A stretch of DNA of 64,000 bases. It comes from an uncultured Gammaproteobacteria bacterium (lineage in GTDB: Bacteria > Pseudomonadota > Gammaproteobacteria > Steroidobacterales > XN24). Of this stretch, positions 47,747 to 57,347 are shown in pieces. The stretch spans positions 1 to 64,000 of the forward strand of contig CAMYOC010000051.1 in the NCBI GenBank assembly GCA_947259915.1. Direction: 5' to 3'. A model generated the notes under the pieces. The model was not told the origin of the DNA and did not search any database. It saw only the letters and a list, made by a program, of their open reading frames with translations. The position numbers and the translations under genes are program-made. Numbering within the stretch: position 1 is the stretch's first letter; every line of letters begins with the position of its first letter.

Positions 47747-49140
47747 CCGTAGGCCTCATCCCCGAAATTTTCCGGCAGGTAGTTCTCGAACTTGGTGTAC
47801 TCACCAAGGAAGGTCAGGTGGATCTCGCCGATGGGGCCGTTACGCTGCTTGGCGACGATGATATCGGCGATGCCCTTGCGCATGGTCTCTTTGTTGTAGA
47901 CCTCGTCGCGATAGATAAAGGCAATCAGATCGGCATCCTGCTCGATGGCACCGGACTCTCTGAGATCAGACATCACGGGTCTCTTGTCGGTGCGCTGTTC
48001 GACACTGCGGTTGAGCTGGGACAGCGCGACGACCGGGACCCGCAGCTCCTTGGCCAGCGCCTTCAGGGAACGCGATATCTGCGACAGCTCGGTGGCACGG
48101 TTCTCGGTGTTGCCCGCGACCTGCATCAACTGAATGTAGTCCAGCACGATCAATCCAAGACCGTGCTCGCGGGCCAGACGCCGGCACCGGGCCCGAATCT
48201 CGGTCGGATTCATCGCCGGCGTATCGTCGATAAAGATCTTCGACTCGGACATGATCGTCACCGCCGCGTTGATGCGATGCCAATCCTCGTCGGTGAAATT
48301 GCCAGTGCGCAGATGTGACTGGTTGACCCGGCCCAGCGAAGAGATCATGCGGAACGACAATTGCTCCGCCGACATCTCCATGGAGAAGATCGCCACCGGC
48401 TTCTTGCCGCTGATCGCGGCATGCTCGGCGATGTTCATGGCGAAGCTGGTCTTGCCCATGGAGGGACGGCCGGCGACGATCACCAGGTCACCCGGCTGGA
48501 GTCCCGCGGTCATCTTGTCCAGATCGTCAAAGCCGGTCGGGGTCCCGGTTATGTGCCCTTCCGATGTGTAGAGCTCATCGAGGCGGTCTATCGTTCCCGG
48601 GAGTATCTTGCGCAGCTCGACAAAACCGGAGCCCCGTCGCTGGCCGCGCTCGGCGATCTCGAATACACGGCGCTCGGCCTCGTCGATCAGATCAGTGGCG
48701 TCGCGGCCGTCCGCGCTGGCCGCGCTGGTGGCGATTTCGCCGCCGACGCTGATCAATTCCCGCAGCATCGCCCGCTCGCGGACGATATTGCCGTAGGCGA
48801 CGATGTTGGCAGCGCTGGGAGTATCCTTGGCCAGCTGGCCCAGGTAGGCGAGCCCCCCTGCCGCGTCGAGTTCGCCGCGTCGGGTGAGAAACTCCGACAC
48901 GGTGACCGCGTCGCAGGGCTGGCTGTGTTCGGCCAGCTCGCCGATGGCGTTAAAAATCAGGCGATGGTCGCGACGATAAAAGTCATCGGCGGCGACGACG
49001 TCGGCGATACGGTCCCAGGCGGCGTTGTCAATCATCAGGCCGCCGATCACCGACTGCTCTGCCTCAAGCGAATGAGGCGGAACCCGGATAGATTCGGTGC
49101 CCTGGAAGGGTGTTTCCTGTGTTGTCGCTACGCCGGCCAA
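47743..49140 (-). CDS. dnaB: replicative DNA helicase DnaB
   Basis: A 465-residue hexameric helicase. N-terminal domain PPHSLEAEQSVIGGLMID; RecA domain with Walker A AGRPSMGKTSFA, Walker B GLIVLDYIQLM and the arginine finger region SRSLKALAKEL. The start is TTG at 49140, which has GGAG seven bases upstream; a GTG at 49173 lacks such a site. No intein is present. Confidence 0.96.
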   Translation of the reverse strand: MAGVATTQETPFQGTESIRVPPHSLEAEQSVIGGLMIDNAAWDRIADVVAADDFYRRDHRLIFNAIGELAEHSQPCDAVTVSEFLTRRGELDAAGGLAYLGQLAKDTPSAANIVAYGNIVRERAMLRELISVGGEIATSAASADGRDATDLIDEAERRVFEIAERGQRRGSGFVELRKILPGTIDRLDELYTSEGHITGTPTGFDDLDKMTAGLQPGDLVIVAGRPSMGKTSFAMNIAEHAAISGKKPVAIFSMEMSAEQLSFRMISSLGRVNQSHLRTGNFTDEDWHRINAAVTIMSESKIFIDDTPAMNPTEIRARCRRLAREHGLGLIVLDYIQLMQVAGNTENRATELSQISRSLKALAKELRVPVVALSQLNRSVEQRTDKRPVMSDLRESGAIEQDADLIAFIYRDEVYNKETMRKGIADIIVAKQRNGPIGEIHLTFLGEYTKFENYLPENFGDEAYG

Positions 49141-49209
49141 TAGCTGCTCCCAAGCGAACCCCGACGATAACACAGGCCGGGCCGACGCGAGGCCGGCCCG
49201 GTGTGACCC

Positions 49210-49677
49210 CTAGTCCTGATCCGTCGCTGTCTCTTCAGCAGCCACCACGATCGGCAGTTGGACCGAAACATCCGCATGCAGATGGACCTCGACGACGTGC
49301 TCACCCAGAACACGCAGCGGGCCCTCGGCGAGGCGTACCTCGCTGCGTTCGAGCTCGACCCCGGCCGCGGTGGCGGCCTCGGCGATATCCACGGTGCCCA
49401 CCGAACCGAACAGCTTGCCTTCCTCGCCGGCCTTGGCCTGGATCACCAGCTTGAGTTCGCGCACCTTCTCGGCTCGCGCCTGGGCTGCGCTCAGCTCCTC
49501 AGCGGCCTTGGCTTCCAGCTCCGTCCGGCGCGCCTCGAACGCGGCCAGATGCGCTTCGGTCGCGGCGGTAGCCTTACCTTGCGGGATCAGGTAGTTGCGA
49601 CCATAGCCCGGACGCACCTTTACCTTGTCACCGATGCCGCCGAGATTCTCGACTTTCTCCAGCAGAATCACTTCCAT
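49210..49677 (-). CDS. rplI: 50S ribosomal protein L9
   Basis: A 155-residue protein with the L9 start [19 protein letters not shown] and [16 protein letters not shown], a central helix and the C-terminal RNA-binding domain ([16 protein letters not shown]). Slightly long C-terminus (EETATDQD). Confidence 0.97.
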   Translation of the reverse strand: MEVILLEKVENLGGIGDKVKVRPGYGRNYLIPQGKATAATEAHLAAFEARRTELEAKAAEELSAAQARAEKVRELKLVIQAKAGEEGKLFGSVGTVDIAEAATAAGVELERSEVRLAEGPLRVLGEHVVEVHLHADVSVQLPIVVAAEETATDQD

Positions 49678-49727
49678 CTGTCGTATCCCGGATCATCGAC
49701 CCGGACCTCCGTCTTGCCAAATCCCTG

Positions 49728-50600
49728 TCACGCGCCGTTACGGCCGCGACCCCTGAAATTAACCCAGTTGTCCGTTACGCCGATCGCCGCCAGCAGCGGT
49801 GCGGCGATGCCCATCATAAAAATCAGCAGCAGATAGACCACGCCGATCACACCTTGCGGCCAGCGCCGCCGCGCCGCGGTATCGTGTATCGCGGCCAGAC
49901 CCTGCAACGCCAGTCCCGCCGTCATCACCGCCAGCAGGCTGCCGAACAACAGCTGTCCCGTCGCCAGCAGGGCGAGCAGGCAGGCCAGCGTCAGGCCTGC
50001 CAGGACCCGTCCCAGCCGCAGACCCCGGAACGCGGCACCGAACGCGCCGGGTCGGCCCAGAGACGCATGCAGGCTCATACCGACGAACAATGCCAACAGC
50101 GCGGCGATCATCAACGATCCGGCCAGCGCGCCGGGCAGAATCCCCAGCATCACACGGAACAGCTCGTCGCCGGCCCCTGTGTCGGCCATCAACGGCCGCA
50201 ATTCCCCGATCAGCCGGCCTGCCCATCCGGCGTTGCCCTGGCCGATACTCACCATCAACATACCGGCGAGCAGCAAGCCACCGACGACCGCGACCTGGAC
50301 GCAAAGGCTGAGTGAGCCCGAGCGCCGCAGCAGTCCCGCCAGCGCCAGCGCAGGCGCCCACAGCACCAGCGCAGCGAACAGGGCCGTGCCAGGCGGTGAA
50401 CCGCCTAGCCAGCCGGCCAGCAACAACACCAGCAAGCCCATCGCCGCAGCGTTCCAGCCAGCGGCGCTGCCGCGCTTCAGCGCGGCGAGCACCAGCACAC
50501 CGGACCCGAGGATGCCCAGCAGCGGGATCAGGGCCAGCGCACCGGCCACAAGCCCGGCACGGTAGCCTCTCCCGATGACCCATTCGGCAAACTGCTTCAT
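49728..50600 (-). CDS. DUF2232 membrane protein
   Basis: A 290-residue protein with about eight membrane segments and Ala/Leu-rich composition. Its place between rpsR and rplI matches the DUF2232 (YybS-like) family in gammaproteobacteria. Function unknown. The last 15 residues are charged (WVNFRGRGRNG). Confidence 0.8.
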   Translation of the reverse strand: MKQFAEWVIGRGYRAGLVAGALALIPLLGILGSGVLVLAALKRGSAAGWNAAAMGLLVLLLAGWLGGSPPGTALFAALVLWAPALALAGLLRRSGSLSLCVQVAVVGGLLLAGMLMVSIGQGNAGWAGRLIGELRPLMADTGAGDELFRVMLGILPGALAGSLMIAALLALFVGMSLHASLGRPGAFGAAFRGLRLGRVLAGLTLACLLALLATGQLLFGSLLAVMTAGLALQGLAAIHDTAARRRWPQGVIGVVYLLLIFMMGIAAPLLAAIGVTDNWVNFRGRGRNGA

Positions 50601-50629
50601 GGGGCCGGCAGCCGCATCAGCACCAGTCG

Positions 50630-50854
50630 TCAGTGACGGTCGGTATAGGGCAGCAGCGCCAGATAGCGCGCGCGCTTGACCGCGGTCGCCAGCTGTCTCT
50701 GATAGTTGGACTTGGTACCGGTGATCCTGCTGGGCACGATCTTGCCGGTCTCGGTCACGTAATTCTTAAGAGTGGCGAGATCCTTGTAGTCGATCTCCTT
50801 CACCCCTTCGGCGGTAAAGCGGCAGAACTTTCTGCGGCGGAAATAGCGAGCCAT
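50630..50854 (-). CDS. rpsR: 30S ribosomal protein S18
   Basis: A 74-residue protein, [20 protein letters not shown], followed by [20 protein letters not shown] and [19 protein letters not shown], the S18 signature. The ATG at 50854 gives the standard length; longer frames upstream are spurious. Confidence 0.98.
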   Translation of the reverse strand: MARYFRRRKFCRFTAEGVKEIDYKDLATLKNYVTETGKIVPSRITGTKSNYQRQLATAVKRARYLALLPYTDRH

Positions 50855-50891
50855 GTTGGTTGTCCTTTGCGTTCTGTTAGGGGGACCGGCG

Positions 50892-51443
50892 TCAGGCCGA
50901 TGCGGCCTTGTCGGCCGCGTCATCTTCGCTCCCGGATTCATCCGGGTCCGTAGCCGTCTCGCCCTCATCCGCAGCGGCGGCGGTCCGCGGGCTATCTTCG
51001 CGAGCGGGGCGGTCGCGGCCGGCCTCATCCGCAGCGGCGGCGGTCGGCCGGTTATCTTCGCGAGCGGGTCTGTCGCGGTCGTCGTCATCGTCGCGGCGGC
51101 GCGACCCGGCGCGCTCCTCTGACTCACCGCTCTTGGCCATCGGCGACGCTTCGGTGACCGCCTCGTCGCGATGGATCACCAGGTGACGCAGCACTGCATC
51201 GTTGAATCGGAACGTCCCCAGCAGCTCATCGAGCGCAGTCTTGCTGCACTCCACGTTGAACAGCACATAGTGCGCTTTGTGGATCTTGTTGATCGGAAAG
51301 GCGAGCTGGCGTCGGCCCCAGTCTTCCTGACGGTGGATGGCGCCGCCGTCGGCTTCGATGATGCCGCGATAGCGCTCGACCATCGCCGGGACCTGCTCAC
51401 TCTGGTCCGGATGGACCAGGAATACGATTTCGTAATGACGCAT
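50892..51443 (-). CDS. rpsF: 30S ribosomal protein S6 with acidic repeat tail
   Basis: Residues 1-100 are a standard S6 ([38 protein letters not shown]). The chain continues to 183 residues, well beyond the usual 100-135, with a Glu/Asp/Ala-rich tail. The tail contains a 20-residue unit repeated twice (DRPARED followed by TAAAADE). S6 is modified by RimK in E. coli at its C-terminal glutamates; an acidic tail here could be the encoded analogue, which is a guess. Confidence 0.97.
   Translation of the reverse strand: MRHYEIVFLVHPDQSEQVPAMVERYRGIIEADGGAIHRQEDWGRRQLAFPINKIHKAHYVLFNVECSKTALDELLGTFRFNDAVLRHLVIHRDEAVTEASPMAKSGESEERAGSRRRDDDDDRDRPAREDNRPTAAAADEAGRDRPAREDSPRTAAAADEGETATDPDESGSEDDAADKAASA
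50961..51080 (-). repeat. tandem 60-bp repeat in rpsF
   Basis: Units 50961-51020 and 51021-51080 align over 60 bases with seven mismatches by eye. They keep the frame, coding for 20-residue units in the S6 tail. Confidence 0.9.
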
Positions 51444-51580
51444 GATTTCCCCTTTCGGTTTGTAGCTACCCGCTGGCGTCGGCCGCGGTGCAGCAAGGAG
51501 TCAAATTGTTGTACTGCCCGGGCGAAGCCCGGTTCAGAGCCGCGAGATGGTACTGGAGCCGGGCCTTTCAGGCAAGGGCG

Positions 51581-52360
51581 CTATCCGCTGCGAGCCCGGG
51601 AGGCCAGCGCGAAATACAGGCACACGCCGGTTGCCACCGAGACGTTAAGACTGGACACGCTGCCTGCCATGGGCAGGTGCAGCAGCAGGTCGCAGTGCTC
51701 TCGGGTGAGCCGGCGCAGACCCCTCCCCTCCGAGCCCATGATCAGGGCCAGCGGCCCGGACAGATCGGCCTCGAACAGGCCCAGCGGCGCCTCGCCGTCG
51801 GTGCCCACGCGCTGGATGCCCCGGTCGGCCAGCATGCGCAGGGTCCGGGCCAGATTGGTCACCTGGACAAACGGCACCGTCTCGGCAGCACCGCTGGAGA
51901 CCTTGCGCGTCGTGGCGGTGAGACCGGAGGCACGGTCCCGGGGCGCGATCACCGCATGCACGCCCGTGGCGTCGGCGGTGCGCAGGCAGGCGCCCAGGTT
52001 GTGGGGGTCCTGGACCCCGTCGAGAATCAACAGCAGCGGCGATCGGCCCGCCGCTTCGAGTCCATCGAGCAACGCGTCCAGCTCCCGCTCGCCGGCGGCG
52101 GGACGCGGCCGGATCCGGGCCATGGCGCCCTGATGCGCGGCGCCGTCGCTGGCCTGATCGAGCACCCGCCGCTCGACGGCCTGCGGCTTTACGCCGGCCA
52201 CCGCAGCGAGATCGACAATTTCCTGCAGCCGCTGGTCATGGCGGTCCCGGGCGAGTTTCAATTCCAAAACCCGCTCCGGCGCAGTGCGCAACATCTGCGT
52301 CACCGCGTGCAGCCCGAACACCAGGGACTGGTCGTCGCCCCGTTTTTGTCCGCGACCCAT
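51581..52360 (-). CDS. rlmB: 23S rRNA (guanosine-2'-O)-methyltransferase RlmB
   Basis: A 259-residue SpoU-family enzyme that methylates G2251 of 23S rRNA. N-terminal substrate-binding domain (LVFGLHAVTQML), then NLGACLRTADATGVHAVI and LIMGSEGRGLRRL, the SPOUT motifs. It lies three bases after rnr. Confidence 0.95.
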   Translation of the reverse strand: MGRGQKRGDDQSLVFGLHAVTQMLRTAPERVLELKLARDRHDQRLQEIVDLAAVAGVKPQAVERRVLDQASDGAAHQGAMARIRPRPAAGERELDALLDGLEAAGRSPLLLILDGVQDPHNLGACLRTADATGVHAVIAPRDRASGLTATTRKVSSGAAETVPFVQVTNLARTLRMLADRGIQRVGTDGEAPLGLFEADLSGPLALIMGSEGRGLRRLTREHCDLLLHLPMAGSVSSLNVSVATGVCLYFALASRARSG

Positions 52361-52363
52361 GTC

Positions 52364-54595
52364 TCAGCGCTTGCGGCGCCGCTTCCCGCGCCGCCCGCTC
52401 GTCTCATCCGCCGGCGTCGCCGGCTCAAAGTCGATCTTGCGGCTCTCCAGATCGACCCGCGCCACCCGCACACGAACCGTGTCCGACAGCTGCCAGGCCT
52501 GCCCGCTGCGTTCGCCGGTCAGCGAGCGCCGCACCGGGTCGCGGCGGAAATAATCAGCACCCAGCGAACTGACATGAACCAGGCCTTCGATCTGCAACTC
52601 GGGGATCTGCACAAAGAGACCGAAGTCCATCACGCCAGTGACCAGCGCATCGAATTCCTCGCCGATTTTCGACTGCATGAATTCACACTTCAGCCAGTCC
52701 AGCGCTTCCCGGGTCGCGTCATCAGCGCGGCGCTCGGTGGTCGAACAATGGGCACCGAGCCGTTCCATTTCTGGCTTGTTGTAATCAAAGCCGCCGCTGC
52801 CCCGCCCACGCAGCGCGTGGCGGATCGCGCGATGGACCATCAGGTCCGGATAGCGCCGGATCGGCGATGTGAAATGCGCGTATTGGTCCAGCGCCAGACC
52901 AAAATGTCCCTTGCAGTCGGGCGTGTAGACGGCCCGCGACAGCGAACGCAGCAGCACGGTTTCGATCAGGCTCTCGTCGGGTCGACCGCGCACCTGGTCG
53001 ACGATCTGGCTGTAGTGTTTCGGTTCCAGGCGATCGCGGCGGGGCATCTTGACGCCATAGGCGGCCAGGAACGCCGCCAGATCCTCCAGCCCCTCCTCCT
53101 CGGGACCCGTGTGGACCCGGAACAAAGTGGGCAGGCGGCGTTTGTGCAGGAATCGCGCCGCCTCGACATTGGCGGCGATCATGCACTCCTCGATCACCCG
53201 ATGCGCGTCGTTACGGTGCCGCGGCACGACCCGCGCGATCCGGCCCTTGCGGTCGAAAGCGAACGTCACCTCGGGCAGATCGAAATCGATCGCCCCGCGC
53301 CGGCGGCGGGCCGCGGCCAGGCTGCGATAGACCTCGAACAGATGTTCGAGCTGCGACATCAATTTCCCGATCCGGCCGCGAGCACCCGCGTCTCCCTCGA
53401 CCACTGCCGCCGCCACTTCGTCATAGGTAAGACGCGCATGCGAGCGCATCAGCCCTTCGAAAAACCGTGACACCGTCACCCGGCCCGCGTCATCGACGTG
53501 CATTTCGCAGACCATGCACAGCCGGTCCACCTTGGGGTTGAGCGAACACAAGCCGTTGGACAGCGATTCGGGCAGCATCGGCACCACCCGGCGCGGGAAG
53601 TACACCGATGTGCCGCGTTCGCGCGCCTCCTGATCCAGCGCCGAGGCCGGCGCCACATAATGGGACACATCGGCGATGGCAACGAGCAGACGCCAGCCCT
53701 GCCCTTTACGCTCGCAGAACACCGCGTCGTCGAAATCCTTGGCGTCGGCGCCATCGATGGTGACCAGCGGCAGCGACCGCAGGTCCTCGCGTGCTTGCTT
53801 GTCCGCGGTCAGCACACGACTGCCCAGCGCCTCCGCTTCGGCCACCGCGGCCTCCGGCCAGCGGAACGGGATGTCGTGGGCGCGGATCGCGGTCTCGGTC
53901 TCGATGCCGGGCGCGTCGGCTGCGCCGAGGACCTCTGTGATCTGCCCCACCGGCTGCGCGCCCTTGCGCGGCTGCTCGATGATCTCCGCGACCACGATCT
54001 CGCCCGGCTTTGCGCCCGCTGTGCGTCTCGGCGCGATCGCCACCATGTGGGTCACGCGCGGATTGTCCGGCACCACGAAGCCCACGCCCGATTCCCGGGC
54101 GTAACGGCCGACGACTTCCCGGGTGTTCCGTTCCAGCACCTCGACCAGCGAGCCCTCGGGGCGTCCACGGTTATCGTGCCCCTTGACCCGCACAGCCACC
54201 CGGTCCCCATGCATCACTTCGCGCATCTGCCGGGGAGACAGATAGAGGTCGTCGCCACCGTCGTCCGGGACCACGAAACCGTAGCCGTCGCGATGACCGA
54301 TGACCCGGCCGACGATCACATCGAGCCGGTCCAGCAGACAGTAATCGTTGCCCCGATTGAGGATAATCTGGCCGTCACGGACCATCGCGCGGAGACGATT
54401 ATCCATCGCCTCCTGTTGCTTGCGGGACGGCAGCCCGAGGGCCTCCATCAAGTGCTTGCGCGGCACTGGGCGGGCCCGCTCGCGAAGAATCTCCAGCACC
54501 GCTTCCCGCGACGGGATCGGAATCCGATGGCGCTCTGCCGGGGCGTCTTCTGACGGCCGACGACCGCTGCGCTGGCGGGGCTTTTTGCTGCTCAT
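52364..54595 (-). CDS. rnr: ribonuclease R
   Basis: A 743-residue 3'-5' exoribonuclease that degrades structured RNA. Order: N-terminal winged helix (PSREAVLEILRERARPVP), cold-shock domain, RNB catalytic domain (IDGADAKDFDDAV with the metal aspartates), S1 domain and a basic C-terminal tail (GRRGKRRRKR). Shorter than E. coli (813) mainly at the tail. The start is right after a Ser/Lys/Arg-rich head. Confidence 0.96.
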   Translation of the reverse strand: MSSKKPRQRSGRRPSEDAPAERHRIPIPSREAVLEILRERARPVPRKHLMEALGLPSRKQQEAMDNRLRAMVRDGQIILNRGNDYCLLDRLDVIVGRVIGHRDGYGFVVPDDGGDDLYLSPRQMREVMHGDRVAVRVKGHDNRGRPEGSLVEVLERNTREVVGRYARESGVGFVVPDNPRVTHMVAIAPRRTAGAKPGEIVVAEIIEQPRKGAQPVGQITEVLGAADAPGIETETAIRAHDIPFRWPEAAVAEAEALGSRVLTADKQAREDLRSLPLVTIDGADAKDFDDAVFCERKGQGWRLLVAIADVSHYVAPASALDQEARERGTSVYFPRRVVPMLPESLSNGLCSLNPKVDRLCMVCEMHVDDAGRVTVSRFFEGLMRSHARLTYDEVAAAVVEGDAGARGRIGKLMSQLEHLFEVYRSLAAARRRRGAIDFDLPEVTFAFDRKGRIARVVPRHRNDAHRVIEECMIAANVEAARFLHKRRLPTLFRVHTGPEEEGLEDLAAFLAAYGVKMPRRDRLEPKHYSQIVDQVRGRPDESLIETVLLRSLSRAVYTPDCKGHFGLALDQYAHFTSPIRRYPDLMVHRAIRHALRGRGSGGFDYNKPEMERLGAHCSTTERRADDATREALDWLKCEFMQSKIGEEFDALVTGVMDFGLFVQIPELQIEGLVHVSSLGADYFRRDPVRRSLTGERSGQAWQLSDTVRVRVARVDLESRKIDFEPATPADETSGRRGKRRRKR

Positions 54596-54637
54596 TGACT
54601 CTCCGTTTTTTTGTATCGATTGCAGGGTTTCCCCCGT

Positions 54638-54666
54638 TTGACAAGGATAACCGCTGTGGTTACAGT
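54638..54666 (+). promoter_or_regulatory. tRNA-Leu operon promoter
   Basis: Consensus -35 TTGACA (54638-54643), 17-base spacer and -10 TACAGT (54661-54666), then a GC-rich discriminator TCGCGCC. The block GGTTACAGTTCGCG (54658-54671) is identical to that of the tRNA-Ser promoter. Predicted start is about 54673. Confidence 0.85.
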
Positions 54667-54708
54667 TCGCGCCTCATTTCGCGGCGCCGTCCTGGCGTCA
54701 TGCCTCAG

Positions 54709-54775
54709 GCCGAGGTGGCGGAATTGGTAGACGCGCTGGCTTCGGGTGCTGCTGAGGCCAAGTGGGTAGATGTAA
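54709..54775 (+). pseudogene. broken tRNA-Leu (anticodon CGG) 5' portion
   Basis: GCCGAGGTGGCGGAATTGGT and the following bases match a tRNA-Leu from the 5' end through the D-arm and an anticodon loop TTCGGGT (anticodon CGG). The anticodon stem (CTGGC/GCTGC) is mismatched, the variable arm is altered and no T-arm or 3' acceptor strand follows. The first 38 or so bases closely match the intact gene at 54895. Confidence 0.75.
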
Positions 54776-54894
54776 GAATAAGGCGTATAATCGCGTGGTT
54801 ACAGACGGCGGGTGACCTGAGGTTTGATAACCCCCATCGTTGTTGCAGTAATCGCAGGTACGCATCAGTTTTCTGATCGATGCGCGTAAGGATT

Positions 54895-54981
54895 GCCCAG
54901 GTGGCGGAATTGGTAGACGCGCCAGCTTCAGGTGCTGGTCTACGTAAGTAGGTGGAGGTTCAAGTCCTCTCCTGGGCACCA
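54895..54981 (+). tRNA. tRNA-Leu (anticodon CAG)
   Basis: Acceptor GCCCAGG pairs with CCTGGGC, discriminator A and encoded CCA. Anticodon stem CCAGC/GCTGG with loop TTCAGGT (anticodon CAG), a long class II variable arm (TCTACGTAAGTAGG region) and T-loop GGTTCAAGTCC. Reads CUG codons. It is 87 bases including CCA. Confidence 0.95.
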
Positions 54982-55149
54982 CATCCACCCGGATCAGGCT
55001 GATCTCTGCTGACCTTCGGAACACGGTTCGTCGACCGTCGTTCGTTGCTGCCTGTATTGCCTGCCCCGTCACCCAGTGCGTCCGCGAATCGAGCCGGATC
55101 TGATGATCGACTGCTTTACAGGCGGCTGACCCACGGTGAAGATACCGCC
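54982..55149. other. region between tRNA-Leu and the hydrolase gene
   Basis: No terminator hairpin with a T-run and no gene are visible here. The upstream gene's transcript may read through into the hydrolase operon. Confidence 0.35.
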
Positions 55150-56619
55150 ATGAGCGACCCCGCCCAGGCATTGATCCGCACCACAATCTGCCTGCTGAGT
55201 GTGATCGCGGCAACCGCCGCAAGCGGGGCCGGCACCGAGTTGGCAGATTGTCTGCTGGAAGATGCGAGCGGCCGGCGCGCAGTGGCGGCCCGATGTGGCG
55301 TGCAGTCCGTCCCGGAAGATCCGGCAGCGCCGGATGGCGCGCAGATCAGATTACGGATCGCGGTGATCCCGGCCTTGAACGGCTCCGCCAAAGGCGACGC
55401 CTTCACGGTACTGGCCGGCGGACCCGGCGCCGCGGCAACCGAGTTCTATGCCGCCTACGCCCAGGCTTTTAGCTTTATCCATCGCGACATGGATATCATG
55501 CTCGTCGATCAGCGCGGCACCGGCAGCTCGGCGGCACTGGCGTGTCCGGCAACCTCGGCTCTCGATCTGGATGCTGATCCGGCCCGGATCGGGACCCTTA
55601 GCCAGGCCTGTCTCGACGCTCTGGACCGCAGCCCGGCGCCATTTACCACCTCACTGGCCGTGAGCGATCTGGACTCGGTCCGAGCCGCGCTGGCTTACCC
55701 GGGGCTGCATATCTACGGGGGCTCATACGGCAGCCGCGTCGCCCAACACTATCTGCGTCGTTTCCCGGATCACACCCGCAGCCTGATCCTGGACGGCGTG
55801 GTGCCCCCGGGGCTGGCCCTCGGACCGGATGTAGCGATCAATGCACAACATGCGCTAAACCAGCTGTTCGAACGCTGTGCGACCGATGCCGGATGCGCGC
55901 GTCAGTTTCCACGGCTGGCCGAGCGTTTCGAGACGCTACGTGGACGTCTCAACCGACAACCGGAAATGATCAGGCTGCCCCACCCGGTCAGCGGTGACAT
56001 CACCGAACTCGAGTTCGGTGAGCCGGCACTCGCCACCGCGGTCCGGCTGCTCTCATACAACGATCATGGCGCCTCGTTGTTGCCACTGTTGCTCGACAGC
56101 GCCGCGGATGGCCGGTCTGCTCCGCTCGCCGCCCAGACGCTGATGGCGATCGAGAGTCTCGACCAGGCGCTGAGCGCCGGTATGCACAACACCGTGGTCT
56201 GTAGCGAGGATCTGCCGTTTGTCGAGATGACGCCGGCGCGCTGGCGGGCGCTGGACGACACCTATCTCGGTCGCGCCTCGATGGAAGGTCTGCAGGCCAT
56301 CTGCAGCGTCTGGCCGACCGGCCCGGTGGATGCGGATTTTCATCATCCCCTGGTGTCGGATCATCCGGTGCTGCTGTTATCGGGCAGCGAAGATCCGGCC
56401 ACACCGCCGCATTATGCGGAGCAGCTGGCCGAAGGACTGGGCCGATCCCGGCATCTGGTGGTGGCAGGTCAGGGTCACGGGGTAGCCGCGCTGGGCTGTC
56501 TGCCACGGCTGCTCGCCGAATTCGTGCGCAGCGGTGACCCCGCCTCCATCGACGCCAGCTGTGTGGCGCGCATTGCGCCGGCGCCATTGTTCCTCGACTT
56601 TAGCGGGCCGGGGCCATGA
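55150..56619 (+). CDS. exported alpha/beta hydrolase with TAP-like C-terminal domain
   Basis: A 489-residue secreted serine hydrolase in the family of tripeptidyl/prolyl aminopeptidases. It has a signal peptide (TTICLLSVIAATAASGAG), oxyanion region TVLAGGPGAAATEFY, nucleophile Ser in GGSYGSRVAQHYL, then a TAP-like C-terminal part with GSEDPATPPHYAEQL (Asp) and VAGQGHGVAALG (His). The ATG at 55150 is chosen over an upstream frame with a low-complexity leader. Followed by ABC genes in ATGA overlaps. Confidence 0.87.
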   Translation: MSDPAQALIRTTICLLSVIAATAASGAGTELADCLLEDASGRRAVAARCGVQSVPEDPAAPDGAQIRLRIAVIPALNGSAKGDAFTVLAGGPGAAATEFYAAYAQAFSFIHRDMDIMLVDQRGTGSSAALACPATSALDLDADPARIGTLSQACLDALDRSPAPFTTSLAVSDLDSVRAALAYPGLHIYGGSYGSRVAQHYLRRFPDHTRSLILDGVVPPGLALGPDVAINAQHALNQLFERCATDAGCARQFPRLAERFETLRGRLNRQPEMIRLPHPVSGDITELEFGEPALATAVRLLSYNDHGASLLPLLLDSAADGRSAPLAAQTLMAIESLDQALSAGMHNTVVCSEDLPFVEMTPARWRALDDTYLGRASMEGLQAICSVWPTGPVDADFHHPLVSDHPVLLLSGSEDPATPPHYAEQLAEGLGRSRHLVVAGQGHGVAALGCLPRLLAEFVRSGDPASIDASCVARIAPAPLFLDFSGPGP

Positions 56620-57347
56620 TCGAGGCCCACGGATTGTTCAAACATTTCGGATCGGTACGCGCGGTAGACGGCGTCTCGCTGCGCGCCGCCGACGGGTGCA
56701 TCACCGGCCTGCTCGGACCCAACGGCGCGGGCAAGTCGACCACGTTGCGGCTGCTTTCGTCGATGTTGCAGCCCGACCAGGGCAGCGCGGTCATCGACGG
56801 CATCGATCTGGCCACCGACCCGATGACCGCACGACGCACGCTCGGCGTGTTGCCCCATGATGCCGGCCTGTATCCGCACCTGAGCGGGCGCGAGAACATC
56901 GCCTACTTCGGCAAACTCTGTGGCTTGAGCAGGGAACGGGTGCAAGCCCGGGTAGCTGAATTGATCGACGATTTCGCGCTCGGGGAATTCGCCGACCGGC
57001 CCGCCAAAGGCTATTCGCAGGGCCAGCGCACGCGCATCGCGCTGGCTCGCGCCATCGTTCATCGGCCGCGCAATCTGTTGCTGGACGAGCCGACCGCAGG
57101 TCTGGACGTGATGGCCACACGCGGCTTGCGCGAACAGGTCAGACAGCTGCGGGACACGGGGCGCTGCGTGTTGCTGTCGAGTCACGTGATGCAGGAAGTG
57201 ACCAACCTGTGCGATCACATCGTCATCATCGCTCAGGGTCGGGTAGTCGCGGCGGGAAGCCCGGACCAGATCCGCAGTCAGGCAGGCCAGGAAGATCTCG
57301 AGGAAGCCTTTGTCAGCATCATCGGCAGCACCGAGGGCCTCGAATGA
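56616..57347 (+). CDS. ABC transporter ATP-binding protein (NatA-type)
   Basis: A 243-residue ATPase. Walker A GPNGAGKST near residue 37, signature YSQGQRTRIALARAIV, Walker B NLLLDEPTAGLD and VLLSSHVMQEV. NatA-type because it pairs with the long permease that follows. Overlaps the permease by four bases. Confidence 0.93.
   Translation: MIEAHGLFKHFGSVRAVDGVSLRAADGCITGLLGPNGAGKSTTLRLLSSMLQPDQGSAVIDGIDLATDPMTARRTLGVLPHDAGLYPHLSGRENIAYFGKLCGLSRERVQARVAELIDDFALGEFADRPAKGYSQGQRTRIALARAIVHRPRNLLLDEPTAGLDVMATRGLREQVRQLRDTGRCVLLSSHVMQEVTNLCDHIVIIAQGRVVAAGSPDQIRSQAGQEDLEEAFVSIIGSTEGLE

Noticed and set aside
54786-54791. TATAAT between the two tRNA-Leu copies as a second promoter
   Set aside because: No acceptable -35 at 16-18 bases; the upstream promoter at 54638-54666 is far better.
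54698-55222. Minus-strand frame with RGLEPPPTYVDQHLKLARLP
   Set aside because: It is the reverse reading of the tRNA-Leu genes. The repeated ARLPIPPP comes from the two tRNA copies.
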